Source: an uncultured Eubacteriales bacterium
GTDB lineage: Bacteria > Bacillota > Clostridia > Christensenellales > Aristaeellaceae
DNA: 57,630 bases
NCBI GenBank assembly: GCA_902777335.1
Contig: CACYTF010000029.1
Span: forward strand, 1-57,630
Direction of reading: 5' to 3'
Part shown: in pieces, positions 44,571 through 54,727 of the stretch
Layout: each line of letters begins with the position of its first letter
Position numbering within the stretch: position 1 is the stretch's first letter
Made by a program: the position numbers and the translations under genes
Notes under the pieces: model-generated
What the model was told of the DNA's origin: nothing
Databases searched by the model: none
What the model saw: only the letters and a program-made list of their open reading frames with translations

Positions 44571-46484
44571 CTATTTGCCGGCCTTCAAAAGCTCCCCGTA
44601 CTTTGAGAACAGGAAATTCTGGAACTCGATGCCGGCGCTGCCGTCGGCGCTGCCGTAGCCCATCTTCAGCTGGGCGCTGATGACGGCCTGGCGCGTGGCC
44701 TCGTTAAAGGTGCCCACGCTGTCCTGCACGTCGTCCTTCTCCAGCAGGCCCAGCTGCCACAGCCGCCGCTGCAGCGCGGTGACGGCGTCGCCGGTGTCGC
44801 CCAGGCGCAGGGGCTCGTAGCGGTCGCCGGTGGCCTCAAAGCGCATGGAGGCCTTGGGCGCGGCCTTGCTGTAGATGTAGCGCTGCAGCGAAGCGGAGGC
44901 CTCGCCGGTGACGGGCACCCCGATGGCGTTCTGGAAGGCGCTGACGGCGATGCGGGTGGCCTCGTCGTAGATGGTGCTGGGCATCTCCAGATACCCCAGC
45001 TCCACCAGCCGGTTCTGCAGCGCGGTGACGGCGCTGCCCGTGGAGCCCACCATCAGGTTGAAGAACAGCGTGTCGGTGTCGGCCGGAGGCGTGGGCGTGG
45101 GCTCCGCGACCGCCTCGTCGGGCGTGACGGCCTCCGGCTGATTGCCGAAGCCGGTCAGGTTGCGCTGGGTCTGCGCATAGGTGAGGGCGTAGCGGCTGAA
45201 CAGCATCGACTGCAGCCAGGCCGTGGCCATGCCGTCCGGCTCCAGGCCGTTGCACTGCTGGTAGAAGGCCACGGCGTTGATGGTGGCCTGGCCGTACTGG
45301 CCGTTGGGCGTGCCGTTGGCGTAGCCCAGCTCCACCAGCCGGCGCTGCAGGTTCAGCACCGCCTCGCCGGTGTCGCCCACGTTCAGGTTCTTGTATTCCG
45401 CCGCGGCGGCCTCGCCGGAATAGGACGGTGCGCCGTCCGAGAGCAGGAACTCCTGCATGTCCAGCGAGAGCATGCCGTTGGGCGTGCGCCCGATGGCGGA
45501 CAGGAAGCGGTTCACGCCCTCCTGGGTGGCCTGGTCGAACACGCCGGTGTCGCCGCCCTCCTCCATGTAGCCCAGCGCGATCAGGCGCTGCTGGATCTTG
45601 GACACCCGGGTGCCCGAGTTGCCCAGGGCGATGGCGGTGGATTCGTCGATCTCGCCGCTGTCCTCGGGAATGACGATGGCGGACAGCTGGTTCTCCTCCG
45701 GGGAGACGGCGGTCACCACCTGCACGGAGGGGTCGTAGGTCTTGGCGGTGTCGGCGTACAGCTCGCGCTGCATGGCCACGCTGGCCACGTCGCTGGAGGC
45801 CAGGCCGTAGGCGGCGAAGAACAGGCGCACGCACTCGGCGGTCTGGTCGTCGTACACGCCGGTCAGCTCGCTGATGGGATAGCCCAGGTTCTTGAGCCGC
45901 TGCTGCAGCGCGTACACCGAGCTGCCCACCGTGCCGGGGCGCAGCACCGCGTACTGCGACACCACCGCCGCGTTGTACGCGTCGCTGCCGTAGGCCGGGG
46001 CACTGGCCGAGAAAAGCTTCAGCTGCAGCTTGGCCGTGGCGACGCCGGTCTGCATCGTGCCGTAGGTCTGCTCGAAGCGCTTCACGGCGGACTCGGTGTC
46101 CGCGTCGAACAGGCCGGACACGTCGCCGGTGAAGTAGCCCAAATCCTTCAGGCGCAGCTGCAGGGCCTGCACGGCGATGCCGGTGTTGCCCAGGCTCAGG
46201 CTGCGGTACTCGGTCTGCTGCTCCTGGTCGCGGGCGGACTTGAAGTCGCCCTCGATCACCGAGGTATCGTTCAGCGTGACGTTGCCGTTGGCGTCGATCA
46301 CGATGGCCTCCGGCGCGTTCTGGTTGCCGGGCAGCGGGGTGGCGGTGGCGTAGGGCATGTTGATCTGCACGGAGGTGTTCGCCTGCGTGTTCAGTATGTT
46401 CTCGTCAATCGTGCCGCAGCCGGACAGCAGCAGGCACGCGCCTGCCGCCAACGCGGTCAACGTTCCGATCTTCCAGCTTCGCAT
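44571..46484 (-). CDS. Lipoprotein with six peptidoglycan-binding repeats
   Basis: This 637-residue exported protein starts with a lipoprotein signal (LLLSGC, lipid-carrying Cys at about residue 23). Six PG_binding_1-like repeats of about 75-90 residues follow. Each has a G(N/D/S)TG..V..LQ.RL..LGY core, for example LGNTGIAVQALQLRLKDLGY and VGSTGSAVTALQNRLVELGY. These three-helix modules bind peptidoglycan. No hydrolase domain is present, so it is likely a wall-associated structural or adaptor lipoprotein. Its ATG at 46484 follows GGAGG. A promoter is proposed at 46552-46580. Confidence 0.88.
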   Translation of the reverse strand: MRSWKIGTLTALAAGACLLLSGCGTIDENILNTQANTSVQINMPYATATPLPGNQNAPEAIVIDANGNVTLNDTSVIEGDFKSARDQEQQTEYRSLSLGNTGIAVQALQLRLKDLGYFTGDVSGLFDADTESAVKRFEQTYGTMQTGVATAKLQLKLFSASAPAYGSDAYNAAVVSQYAVLRPGTVGSSVYALQQRLKNLGYPISELTGVYDDQTAECVRLFFAAYGLASSDVASVAMQRELYADTAKTYDPSVQVVTAVSPEENQLSAIVIPEDSGEIDESTAIALGNSGTRVSKIQQRLIALGYMEEGGDTGVFDQATQEGVNRFLSAIGRTPNGMLSLDMQEFLLSDGAPSYSGEAAAAEYKNLNVGDTGEAVLNLQRRLVELGYANGTPNGQYGQATINAVAFYQQCNGLEPDGMATAWLQSMLFSRYALTYAQTQRNLTGFGNQPEAVTPDEAVAEPTPTPPADTDTLFFNLMVGSTGSAVTALQNRLVELGYLEMPSTIYDEATRIAVSAFQNAIGVPVTGEASASLQRYIYSKAAPKASMRFEATGDRYEPLRLGDTGDAVTALQRRLWQLGLLEKDDVQDSVGTFNEATRQAVISAQLKMGYGSADGSAGIEFQNFLFSKYGELLKAGK

Positions 46485-46551
46485 CCCATGTCCTCCGGTC
46501 GGTTGCTCCTGATGTTGCCTGCGCCAAATAATAACACAGTATTACAATTCT

Positions 46552-46580
46552 ATTATATATCAATATCCGTGGAATTACAA
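46552..46580 (-). promoter_or_regulatory. Promoter of the peptidoglycan-binding lipoprotein gene
   Basis: On the minus strand TTGTAA (46575-46580) and TATAAT (46552-46557) are 17 bp apart. The same TTGTAA -35 box occurs at the yajC promoter. Confidence 0.65.
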
Positions 46581-46626
46581 TGACAACCACAATAAGTTTG
46601 CGTGATTTCCGATTGAACGGCGCTTG

Positions 46627-48600
46627 TCACCGGCGCATGCCGTACAGGCACACGTCGCCCTCCGCGAACAGCAGGTCGCAGTGGTCGACAAACCAGTCCT
46701 CGTCCACGGCGAACTTGCCCCGCTCGTAGCTGGAGACGTAGACGTAATCCACGCCGTACTGATCGAACAGCTCGGCGCTGTCCTCGGGGTACTCGAACAT
46801 CGTGCGCTCGTCGTCCTGCTGTGCGCCGTAATCCAGGCCGTGATAGAAGAGGTAGCTGCCCGTGCCGCACACGATGTTCCGGCCCGCCAGCGCCGCAACG
46901 GCGTTGTTGTGCTGGTTGCCGGTCAGGATCACCGCGTCCCGCGGGGTGTTCTCCTCGACGAACGCGGCGGCGCTGACCTCGCATTCGGAGAGCAGCTGGT
47001 AGTCGGACACGACCTCGCGGCCGATGGTCAGCGCGCCGGAGAGCGTGGAGGCCAGCAGGAACACCGCGGCCAGTAGCGCCCGCCCCGGCAGGCCCTTCAG
47101 CCGCTTCCACAGCGCCACCAGGTACGCCCCGATGGCCGGCATCATCACCATGTAGGCCACGTAGAACAGCTTGTTGTTGTCGTACTCGTTGGGCTGGAAC
47201 TGGATCAGCTCCGCCACGATGTAGATCATCAGCGCGCCCAGCGCGAACATGCGGACCAGACCGGGGCGCTTGGAGGGGATCGCGCCGTCCCGGGGCGCGC
47301 GCCGGTCCAGAAGCGCCGCGGGCACCATCATCAGCCAGATCAGCCCCACGTTCTTGATCCAGAACCAGCAGTAGCCGTCGATCAGCCTGCCGTCGCCCCG
47401 GTTGTTCACCCAGTTGAAGCGGAATTGCAGCGCGCCGCCCTTCACCGTCTGGGGGACGGCCCAGGTCAGAAGCTGGGGCAGCGCCAGCGCCAGCGTGACG
47501 CCGGCGTACAGCATAAAGCGCAGCAGCGTCGCGCGCCGGCTCTCGCCGTCAAGGGGGGAATCGCCGCCCTGCGGGGCCGCCTTCGGCGCGGCCAGCACGC
47601 AGTGGGCGAGGGCGCCGGCGCTGAGCAGCCCCAGGGCCAGGAAGGTGTGGGTGTGGATCATCGGCAGCGCGCCGGCCCATACGCCCAGCAGCGCGAAGCG
47701 CTTCGCGTCCCTTTCCCGCACGGCGCTCATCAGCAGCCACAGCGCCGGCAGCAGCGCCATCCAGCCGCCCAGCAGCGTGCGCTGAGGGATCATCATGTCG
47801 CAGATCACGTTCACCCAGCGCAGGTTCAGCGCGGGCTGGTTGGTGGGGGTCAGGTAGAAGCCGGTGAAAATCTCGCGGAAGGCGGAGGGGTCCCGCATCA
47901 CGCCGTCCAGCGCGTACACAAAGCCCAGGCCGCCGTTGATAAACATCAGCGCGGTGGCGACGACCGTCGCGGCGCGGCTGCGGGTCAAATCCCAGCAGAA
48001 GATCACGAAGCCCGTGTAGACCAGCGCCATCATCAGCGTGCCGGTGACGATGAAGGCGGGGGCCAGCGGCGCCCCGAACAGCAGCATCGTGGTCACCATG
48101 CCGTCCGCCAGGAAGGGATAGCCCAAAAGCGTTCCGGGCAGCAGCGAATAGTGGGGCGGATAGGCGGCGCCCCGCAGGCTGGTGGCGATGCCCAGGTGCA
48201 GGCACAGGTCGCCGTAGGTGGACTGGCCCACGTGCAGCGCGCCGTCCACGTCGCGCAGCGTGTGTGTGTACTGCAGATACGCGCCGAGCAGCACAAGCGG
48301 CACGATCAGCGCGAGCGGCAGCCAGGCGGGCATGTCCGTCCAGCCGCGCCGCCGCGGCTTGTTGCGGCTTAAAAAGGCGCATGCGCCGGCGATCAGCGCC
48401 GCCGCGCCCAGGCCCAGCAGCTGGGCGGCGCGGTCAAAGCGCAGAAAGAAGGCGCACAGTGTCGGCAGCCACATCATCAGCATCAGGCCCGCGCACAGGC
48501 CCAGCCACAGCCGCGTGAGCCGCTGGGCGCGGGGCAGCAGCGCGTCCATCAGCACGGCCCCGGACAGCAGAAAGCCGATCAGCACCAGGTATCCAAGCAT
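46627..48600 (-). CDS. Polytopic membrane protein, GT-C glycosyltransferase-like
   Basis: This 657-residue protein has about twelve membrane helices and a short hydrophilic C-terminal domain. The first large extracellular loop contains DVDGALHVGQSTYGDLCLHL, with acidic residues placed as in GT-C enzymes that use polyprenyl-phosphate sugars. A later loop holds TNQPALNLRWVN. The family cannot be fixed by eye; a PMT-like or related surface-sugar transferase is the best guess. ATG 48600 follows CGGAGGTAATGG. A possible promoter (TTACAG at 48664-48669 and TATAAT at 48641-48646, 17 bp apart, minus strand) precedes it. Confidence 0.65.
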   Translation of the reverse strand: MLGYLVLIGFLLSGAVLMDALLPRAQRLTRLWLGLCAGLMLMMWLPTLCAFFLRFDRAAQLLGLGAAALIAGACAFLSRNKPRRRGWTDMPAWLPLALIVPLVLLGAYLQYTHTLRDVDGALHVGQSTYGDLCLHLGIATSLRGAAYPPHYSLLPGTLLGYPFLADGMVTTMLLFGAPLAPAFIVTGTLMMALVYTGFVIFCWDLTRSRAATVVATALMFINGGLGFVYALDGVMRDPSAFREIFTGFYLTPTNQPALNLRWVNVICDMMIPQRTLLGGWMALLPALWLLMSAVRERDAKRFALLGVWAGALPMIHTHTFLALGLLSAGALAHCVLAAPKAAPQGGDSPLDGESRRATLLRFMLYAGVTLALALPQLLTWAVPQTVKGGALQFRFNWVNNRGDGRLIDGYCWFWIKNVGLIWLMMVPAALLDRRAPRDGAIPSKRPGLVRMFALGALMIYIVAELIQFQPNEYDNNKLFYVAYMVMMPAIGAYLVALWKRLKGLPGRALLAAVFLLASTLSGALTIGREVVSDYQLLSECEVSAAAFVEENTPRDAVILTGNQHNNAVAALAGRNIVCGTGSYLFYHGLDYGAQQDDERTMFEYPEDSAELFDQYGVDYVYVSSYERGKFAVDEDWFVDHCDLLFAEGDVCLYGMRR

Positions 48601-48889
48601 GCCATTACCTCCGGGCGGCCATACCGCCACATTCTACATTATTATAGCACCTGCCGCCCGAAGCTGTAAAGCGGGAGACGGTTTCTCAAATCATTTCATG
48701 GAAAAGACAAATATTTCATAGCTGTATAATTATATTACATAAGATTTAATAATTGTTGAATCTGCTGCTATATCTATGACCAAAATTAGATGAATGTGTG
48801 CATAAATGCTGAATTCTATTGAAATTGGACCATTCATGCGGTAGAATAATCATAAATACAAATGCGTTTAGTGTATGGAGGGATGCGGC
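48601..48889. other. AT-rich divergent intergenic region
   Basis: These 289 bp between two divergent genes hold no gene. They are AT-rich from about 48700 to 48870 and contain one weak minus-strand promoter (48641-48669) and one good plus-strand promoter (48819-48847). Confidence 0.6.
48819..48847 (+). promoter_or_regulatory. Promoter of the Ig-like surface protein gene
   Basis: TTGAAA (48819-48824) and TAGAAT (48842-48847) are 17 bp apart. Confidence 0.7.
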
Positions 48890-50561
<1,672 letters not shown>

Positions 50562-50607
50562 CAACCAAAAATTTACCGAACCACGCCCGAAATTGCACCT
50601 ATATAAG

Positions 50608-50636
50608 TTGTAATTATCCGCCGGCTCGGTTATAAT
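50608..50636 (+). promoter_or_regulatory. Promoter of yajC
   Basis: TTGTAA (50608-50613) and TATAAT (50631-50636) are 17 bp apart. Confidence 0.75.
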
Positions 50637-50673
50637 AGTATTGTTTCATCAGTATGCAAAGGAGATTGTCGAT

Positions 50674-51084
50674 ATGATCCTGAATTTCGCGAACATCCTG
50701 GCCGAAGAGGCCGTGTCTGTGCAGTCCGCCGCGGAAGCGGTCACCGGAGATACGACCGCCGCCGCCACCGGCACCCGGTCGCTGATGGGCGGCGACATGA
50801 TCACCACCGTGGTCATGATGCTGGCCATGGTGGCCATATTCTACTTCCTGCTGATCCGCCCCCAGCGCAAGAAGGACAAGCAGGTGAAGGACATGCTGTC
50901 GGCCCTGAAGGTGGGCGACCGCATCTGCACCATCGGCGGCCTGTACGGCACCATCGCCGCGCTGAAGGACGACACGGTGACCCTGACCCTGGGTTCGCTG
51001 CAGAACACCATCGTCATCGCCCGCTGGGCCGTGCGCAGCGTGGAGAACGTGGCACTGGAGAACGACACCGAGCCGCAGATCTGA
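50674..51084 (+). CDS. yajC: Preprotein translocase subunit YajC
   Basis: This 136-residue small Sec-accessory protein has one membrane helix (about 43-62, MLAMVAIFYFLLIRPQRKK) followed by VGDRICTIGGLYGTI, the conserved cytoplasmic YajC motif. The N-terminal 40 residues are longer than usual and Ala/Thr-rich. ATG 50674 follows AAAGGAG. A hairpin at 51099-51123 ends the transcript. Confidence 0.93.
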   Translation: MILNFANILAEEAVSVQSAAEAVTGDTTAAATGTRSLMGGDMITTVVMMLAMVAIFYFLLIRPQRKKDKQVKDMLSALKVGDRICTIGGLYGTIAALKDDTVTLTLGSLQNTIVIARWAVRSVENVALENDTEPQI

Positions 51085-51098
51085 CCGGCGGACGGGTG

Positions 51099-51126
51099 AC
51101 AGACCGACGCGACGTCGGTCTGTTTG
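51099..51126 (+). terminator. Hairpin terminator after yajC
   Basis: A perfect 10-bp stem (ACAGACCGAC with GTCGGTCTGT) closes a 5-base loop. The T-run after it is short and broken (TTGT). Confidence 0.6.
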
Positions 51127-51146
51127 TATCTATGGAGGACTGAAAT

Positions 51147-53090
51147 ATGCGCAAGCGGTTCCCGGCGAGGCTGGCGGCATGGATCATGGCGCTGCTTTTG
51201 GCGCTGCCCATCGCGGGCGGGGCCGAGCCCGCGCCTGCCGCGCAGGCGCCGGTCGATGTCCAGGCGCCGCCCGCCGAGCCCCCGGTGCCGGAGGCGGAGG
51301 GCTGGGAGCTGCCCGGTTTCGCGCTTCAGATCGAAGAAGACGACGTGGCCGCGCCCGAGGACGGGGCCGCGACGGGGGAGGAAGCCCCGGGTGAAACCGA
51401 AGCGCCGGACGGAACCGAAGCGCCGGATGTGACCGAGACCCCGGAGCCCACCGAGACCCCGGAGCCCACCGAGACCCCGGAGCCGACGGCCACCCCGGAG
51501 CCGACGCCCCAGCCGCCGAAGCTGGATCAGACCAGCCTGAAGCTGGGCGTGGGGGAGACCCGGCGCATCGCCTTTGCCGACGGAACCGATGCCGGGGACG
51601 TCGGGGCCAGGTTCACTTCGTCGGACGCGGATATCGTCTCCGTGAACAGGGCCACGGGCAAGCTGAAGGCCCGGTCCGTGGGCAAGGCGAAGATCACCGT
51701 CAAGCTGAAGGGCGGCGTGAAGCGCACCTGCAGGGTGACGGTCCGCAAGGCGCCCGAAAAGCTCACATTGTCCGCGTCGAAGGCCACGCTGGGCGTCGGG
51801 GAGACGCTTCGGCTGAAGGCCAGCCTGAACAAGGGCTCGGCCTCCGCGATCACCTGGTCCAGCAGCAACGAGAAGGTCGCCACTGTGGACGCGAACGGCC
51901 TGGTCACCGCCACGGGCAGGGGCGAGGCGAAGATCATCGCTTCCACTTATAATAAGTTAAAGGCCGTCTGCCGGGTGACGGTGAAGAAGGCCCCGAAGTC
52001 CGTATCGGTGGACGTCAAAGCGCTTAAGATGTGGCAGGACGACGCCTACAGGCTGCAGCTCGAGCTCAGCAAGGGCAGCGCCGGGAAGATCACCGTAGAG
52101 ACGAGCGACGGTGCGGTGGTGTCCGTCAGCGGCAGGACGCTGAAGGCGGTGGCGCCGGGAACGGCCACGGTCACGGTGAAGACCTACAATGGCAAAACCG
52201 CGAAGGTCAAGGTCACGGTGTCCAGGCGGCCGGTGTACCGGGCGCTTCTGATCGGCGAGTCCGACTTCCCGCTCACGGGCATGAGCAGCCTTCCGGGCAA
52301 AAAGGACGCGGACACCATGATGAAGATGCTGTCCACCGTCCAGAGCCCCGTAAAGACCGACTGGAAGGTGACCATCCGCTACAACCGGATGTCTTCAAAG
52401 ATCCACACCGACATCCAGACCGCCTTCGCCGGCGCGCAGGAGGGCGACGTATCGCTGTTCTACATCTCCACCCACGGCGACGAGATGGAGTCGTTCGACG
52501 GCTTCAATTCCGAGTACGCGGGGTGCCTGTACACCTACCCCAACCCCAACACCAACGACTGGTACGAGCGGAACGTGCTGACGCTGTCGCAGCTGGCGGC
52601 CTGGCTGAAGGAGGTTCCGGGCCAGGTGGTGGTGTTCATCGACAGCTGCGGCTCCGGCGCGGCGATCTACGCGCCGAAGGGGGTCATGGCCGCGCCCGCG
52701 GCAAGCGGCGATCCCGAGGCCTTCAACGCGGCGGTGGTGGATGCCTTCGCCGCCTGTGACAGGGCCGTGATGGCGCCCTCCGTCGAGAAGGGCGCGTTCG
52801 TGGTGCGCAACAAGTTCTACGTGATGACCTCCACCGCCTACCGGGAGACCGGCTGGTCCTCCTCCAGCAACTACAGCTACTTCACCCGGTGGCTGACCGA
52901 CGGCATCGGTACCGAGGGCCCCATGCCCGCCGACGCCAACGGCAACGCCGTCACCACGCTGTCGGAGCTGTACGACTACGTGAACGCGCGCGCCCAGGCC
53001 AAGGTGTTTGAATACTACGGGGAGAAGTACACTCAGCATGTACAGGTCTATCCCACCGGCTGCGGGCTGGAGCTGTTCTACAGAAAGTAA
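51147..53090 (+). CDS. Secreted caspase-fold protein with three Big_2 domains
   Basis: This is a 647-residue exported protein. After a signal peptide (about 1-25) come an acidic linker, a TPEPTE repeat region (about 84-125), three Big_2-like Ig domains (about 128-208, 209-290 and 291-365), and a C-terminal caspase-fold domain from about residue 367. The peptidase C14-type dyad is visible as His443 (YISTHGD) and Cys501 (FIDSCGSG), and the domain opens with YRALLIGESDF. Such metacaspase or clostripain-like peptidases cleave after basic or acidic residues; specificity is unknown. There is no membrane or wall anchor, so it may be released or held by its Ig domains. ATG 51147 follows GGAGG. Confidence 0.85.
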   Translation: MRKRFPARLAAWIMALLLALPIAGGAEPAPAAQAPVDVQAPPAEPPVPEAEGWELPGFALQIEEDDVAAPEDGAATGEEAPGETEAPDGTEAPDVTETPEPTETPEPTETPEPTATPEPTPQPPKLDQTSLKLGVGETRRIAFADGTDAGDVGARFTSSDADIVSVNRATGKLKARSVGKAKITVKLKGGVKRTCRVTVRKAPEKLTLSASKATLGVGETLRLKASLNKGSASAITWSSSNEKVATVDANGLVTATGRGEAKIIASTYNKLKAVCRVTVKKAPKSVSVDVKALKMWQDDAYRLQLELSKGSAGKITVETSDGAVVSVSGRTLKAVAPGTATVTVKTYNGKTAKVKVTVSRRPVYRALLIGESDFPLTGMSSLPGKKDADTMMKMLSTVQSPVKTDWKVTIRYNRMSSKIHTDIQTAFAGAQEGDVSLFYISTHGDEMESFDGFNSEYAGCLYTYPNPNTNDWYERNVLTLSQLAAWLKEVPGQVVVFIDSCGSGAAIYAPKGVMAAPAASGDPEAFNAAVVDAFAACDRAVMAPSVEKGAFVVRNKFYVMTSTAYRETGWSSSSNYSYFTRWLTDGIGTEGPMPADANGNAVTTLSELYDYVNARAQAKVFEYYGEKYTQHVQVYPTGCGLELFYRK

Positions 53091-53160
53091 AAAACGGGCG
53101 CTTTGCCCGGTATACAGGTTAAAATTGTGTTTGAAACCGCTCCAAGCCCCACTTTTTCCC

Positions 53161-53189
53161 TTGACAGCGGGGGCTGTCGGTGGTATTAT
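53161..53189 (+). promoter_or_regulatory. Promoter of the str operon
   Basis: A perfect TTGACA (53161-53166) and TATTAT (53184-53189) are 17 bp apart. Confidence 0.85.
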
Positions 53190-53237
53190 TTATGAGTTCG
53201 GGTATGCCGACATTGAACCGGCGGGAGGTGCGCACCG

Positions 53238-53480
53238 ATGCTTGAGAAGCTGAAAAACGCCGACAAGGTGGTGGGCACGCGCAGGCTCGTGAAGGCGCTG
53301 CAGGCCGGCGAGATCGCCGAAGCCTACATCGCCCGGGATGCCGATCTGTTCATCGTGCGCCAGGTGCGCCAGGCCTGCAACGAGGCCGGCGTGCGCATGG
53401 TGGAGGTGGACAGCATGAAGCAGCTGGGCGAAGCCTGCGGGGTAGAGGTCAAGACCGCCTCCGCCGGCATCCGGAAGTAA
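53238..53480 (+). CDS. rplGB: L7Ae-family ribosomal protein (YbxF-like)
   Basis: This 80-residue protein of the L7Ae/L30e fold (VVGTRRLVKALQAGEIAEAYIARDAD, then VEVDSMKQLGEACG) binds kink-turn RNA on the ribosome. Its place directly before rpsL matches the Bacillus order rplGB-rpsL-rpsG-fusA-tuf. ATG 53238 follows GGGAGGTG. Confidence 0.92.
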   Translation: MLEKLKNADKVVGTRRLVKALQAGEIAEAYIARDADLFIVRQVRQACNEAGVRMVEVDSMKQLGEACGVEVKTASAGIRK

Positions 53481-53573
53481 TCGTTGTTTCAATGCTCTTG
53501 GCCTTCCAGGGTTGCGGAAGTGTATATAGAGGCTCAATAAGATCCAGAATAGTTCAGGAGGTGCTTTTCTTCA

Positions 53574-53948
53574 ATGCCGACGATCAACCAGTTGATCCGC
53601 AAGGGTAGAGAAAAGGTAACCAGCAAGTCGAATTCCCCGATTCTGCAGTCCTGTCCGCAGAAGCGCGGCGTCTGCATGTCCGTCAAGACGCAGACCCCCA
53701 AGAAGCCGAATTCCGCTTTGCGTAAAATTGCGCGTGTTCGTCTGACGAACAACATCGAAGGTACCTGCTACATCCCCGGCATCGGCCACAACCTGCAGGA
53801 GCACTCGGTTGTGCTGATCCGCGGCGGCAAGGTCCGCGATCTCCCTGGCGTACGTTACCACATCATCCGCGGCGCTCTCGATGCTGCTGGCGTTGCCAAG
53901 CGCATGCAGGGCCGCTCCCTCTACGGCGCGAAGCGTCCGAAGAAGTAA
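53574..53948 (+). CDS. rpsL: 30S ribosomal protein S12
   Basis: This 124-residue decoding-centre protein starts [12 protein letters not shown] and has the conserved [11 protein letters not shown] and GGRVKDLPG-like [12 protein letters not shown] segments. The Lys residues whose mutation gives streptomycin resistance are the normal ones, so no resistance change is visible. ATG 53574 follows CAGGAGGTG. Confidence 0.98.
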   Translation: MPTINQLIRKGREKVTSKSNSPILQSCPQKRGVCMSVKTQTPKKPNSALRKIARVRLTNNIEGTCYIPGIGHNLQEHSVVLIRGGKVRDLPGVRYHIIRGALDAAGVAKRMQGRSLYGAKRPKK

Positions 53949-54136
53949 GGAAGACCTTCAGGTTTTCCATCGGTGAAAACGGTTCGGGGTCGTCTTTGCG
54001 CATGGTCCATTTGGAACGTGGGAATATGCGCGGAGCGGTTCGGGCCGGGCGATGGCGAAAGCGCCAACTTTCGCAGCAGCTTTTACCTGTTTCTCGTTCA
54101 CTTTAGGTCCGTGAGATTTGCATAGGAGGGACAGAA

Positions 54137-54607
54137 ATGCCCAGACGTGGTTTTATCCCGAAGCGCGAGGTGCTTCCGGATCCTGTATACGGTACGACCG
54201 TAATTACGAAGCTGATCAATCAGGTCATGTACGATGGCAAGCGCGGCGTCGCGCAGGCCGTGTGCTACGATGCTTTTGATATTGTCGCCGCCAAGACCGG
54301 CAAGGAGGCCATGGAGGTTTTCAATCAGGCGATTGCGAACATCATGCCCGCCATGGAAGTCAAGGCCCGCCGCGTCGGCGGCTCCACCTACCAGGTGCCT
54401 ATCGAGATTCGTCCCGAGCGCCGTCAGACCCTGGCCCTGCGCTGGCTGGTGCTGTTTGCCCGCAAGCGTGGCGAGCGCAGCATGGCGGATCGCCTGGCCG
54501 GCGAGATCATGGATGCCGCGAACAACACCGGCAACGCCGTGAAGCGCCGCGAGGATATGCACAAGATGGCCGAGGCCAACAAGGCCTTCGCGCACTATCG
54601 CTGGTAA
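54137..54607 (+). CDS. rpsG: 30S ribosomal protein S7
   Basis: This 156-residue assembly-initiating small-subunit protein has [19 protein letters not shown] at the start, the MYDGKR loop and the [13 protein letters not shown] hairpin. It is preceded by AGGAGGG and is separated from rpsL by 188 bp, a larger gap than usual, where I see only weak structure and no gene. Confidence 0.98.
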   Translation: MPRRGFIPKREVLPDPVYGTTVITKLINQVMYDGKRGVAQAVCYDAFDIVAAKTGKEAMEVFNQAIANIMPAMEVKARRVGGSTYQVPIEIRPERRQTLALRWLVLFARKRGERSMADRLAGEIMDAANNTGNAVKRREDMHKMAEANKAFAHYRW

Positions 54608-54632
54608 GCGGCCCACAACATCAAACAACAAG

Positions 54633-54659
54633 CATCAGCACGCACTATGCGTGCTGATG
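54633..54659 (+). other. Intercistronic hairpin between rpsG and fusA
   Basis: CATCAGCACGC and GCGTGCTGATG form an 11-bp perfect stem around ACTAT. No T-run follows, so a message-processing or regulatory role is more likely than full termination. Confidence 0.6.
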
Positions 54660-54727
54660 GTTCTATGGGGCACTGTTAAGATTCGCCCAAACAACCGTTT
54701 AGACTTATAGAAAGTGGGAAATTGACT

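Noticed and set aside
53095..53109. Hairpin after the caspase-fold gene as a terminator
   Set aside because: CGGGC/GCCCG has its T-run only on the minus strand, where no gene is transcribed toward it. On the plus strand GTATAC follows, so it would not terminate well.
53949..54136. Small gene or known leader RNA between rpsL and rpsG
   Set aside because: No open frame with a binding site and no stable known structure was seen; the gap is left unassigned.
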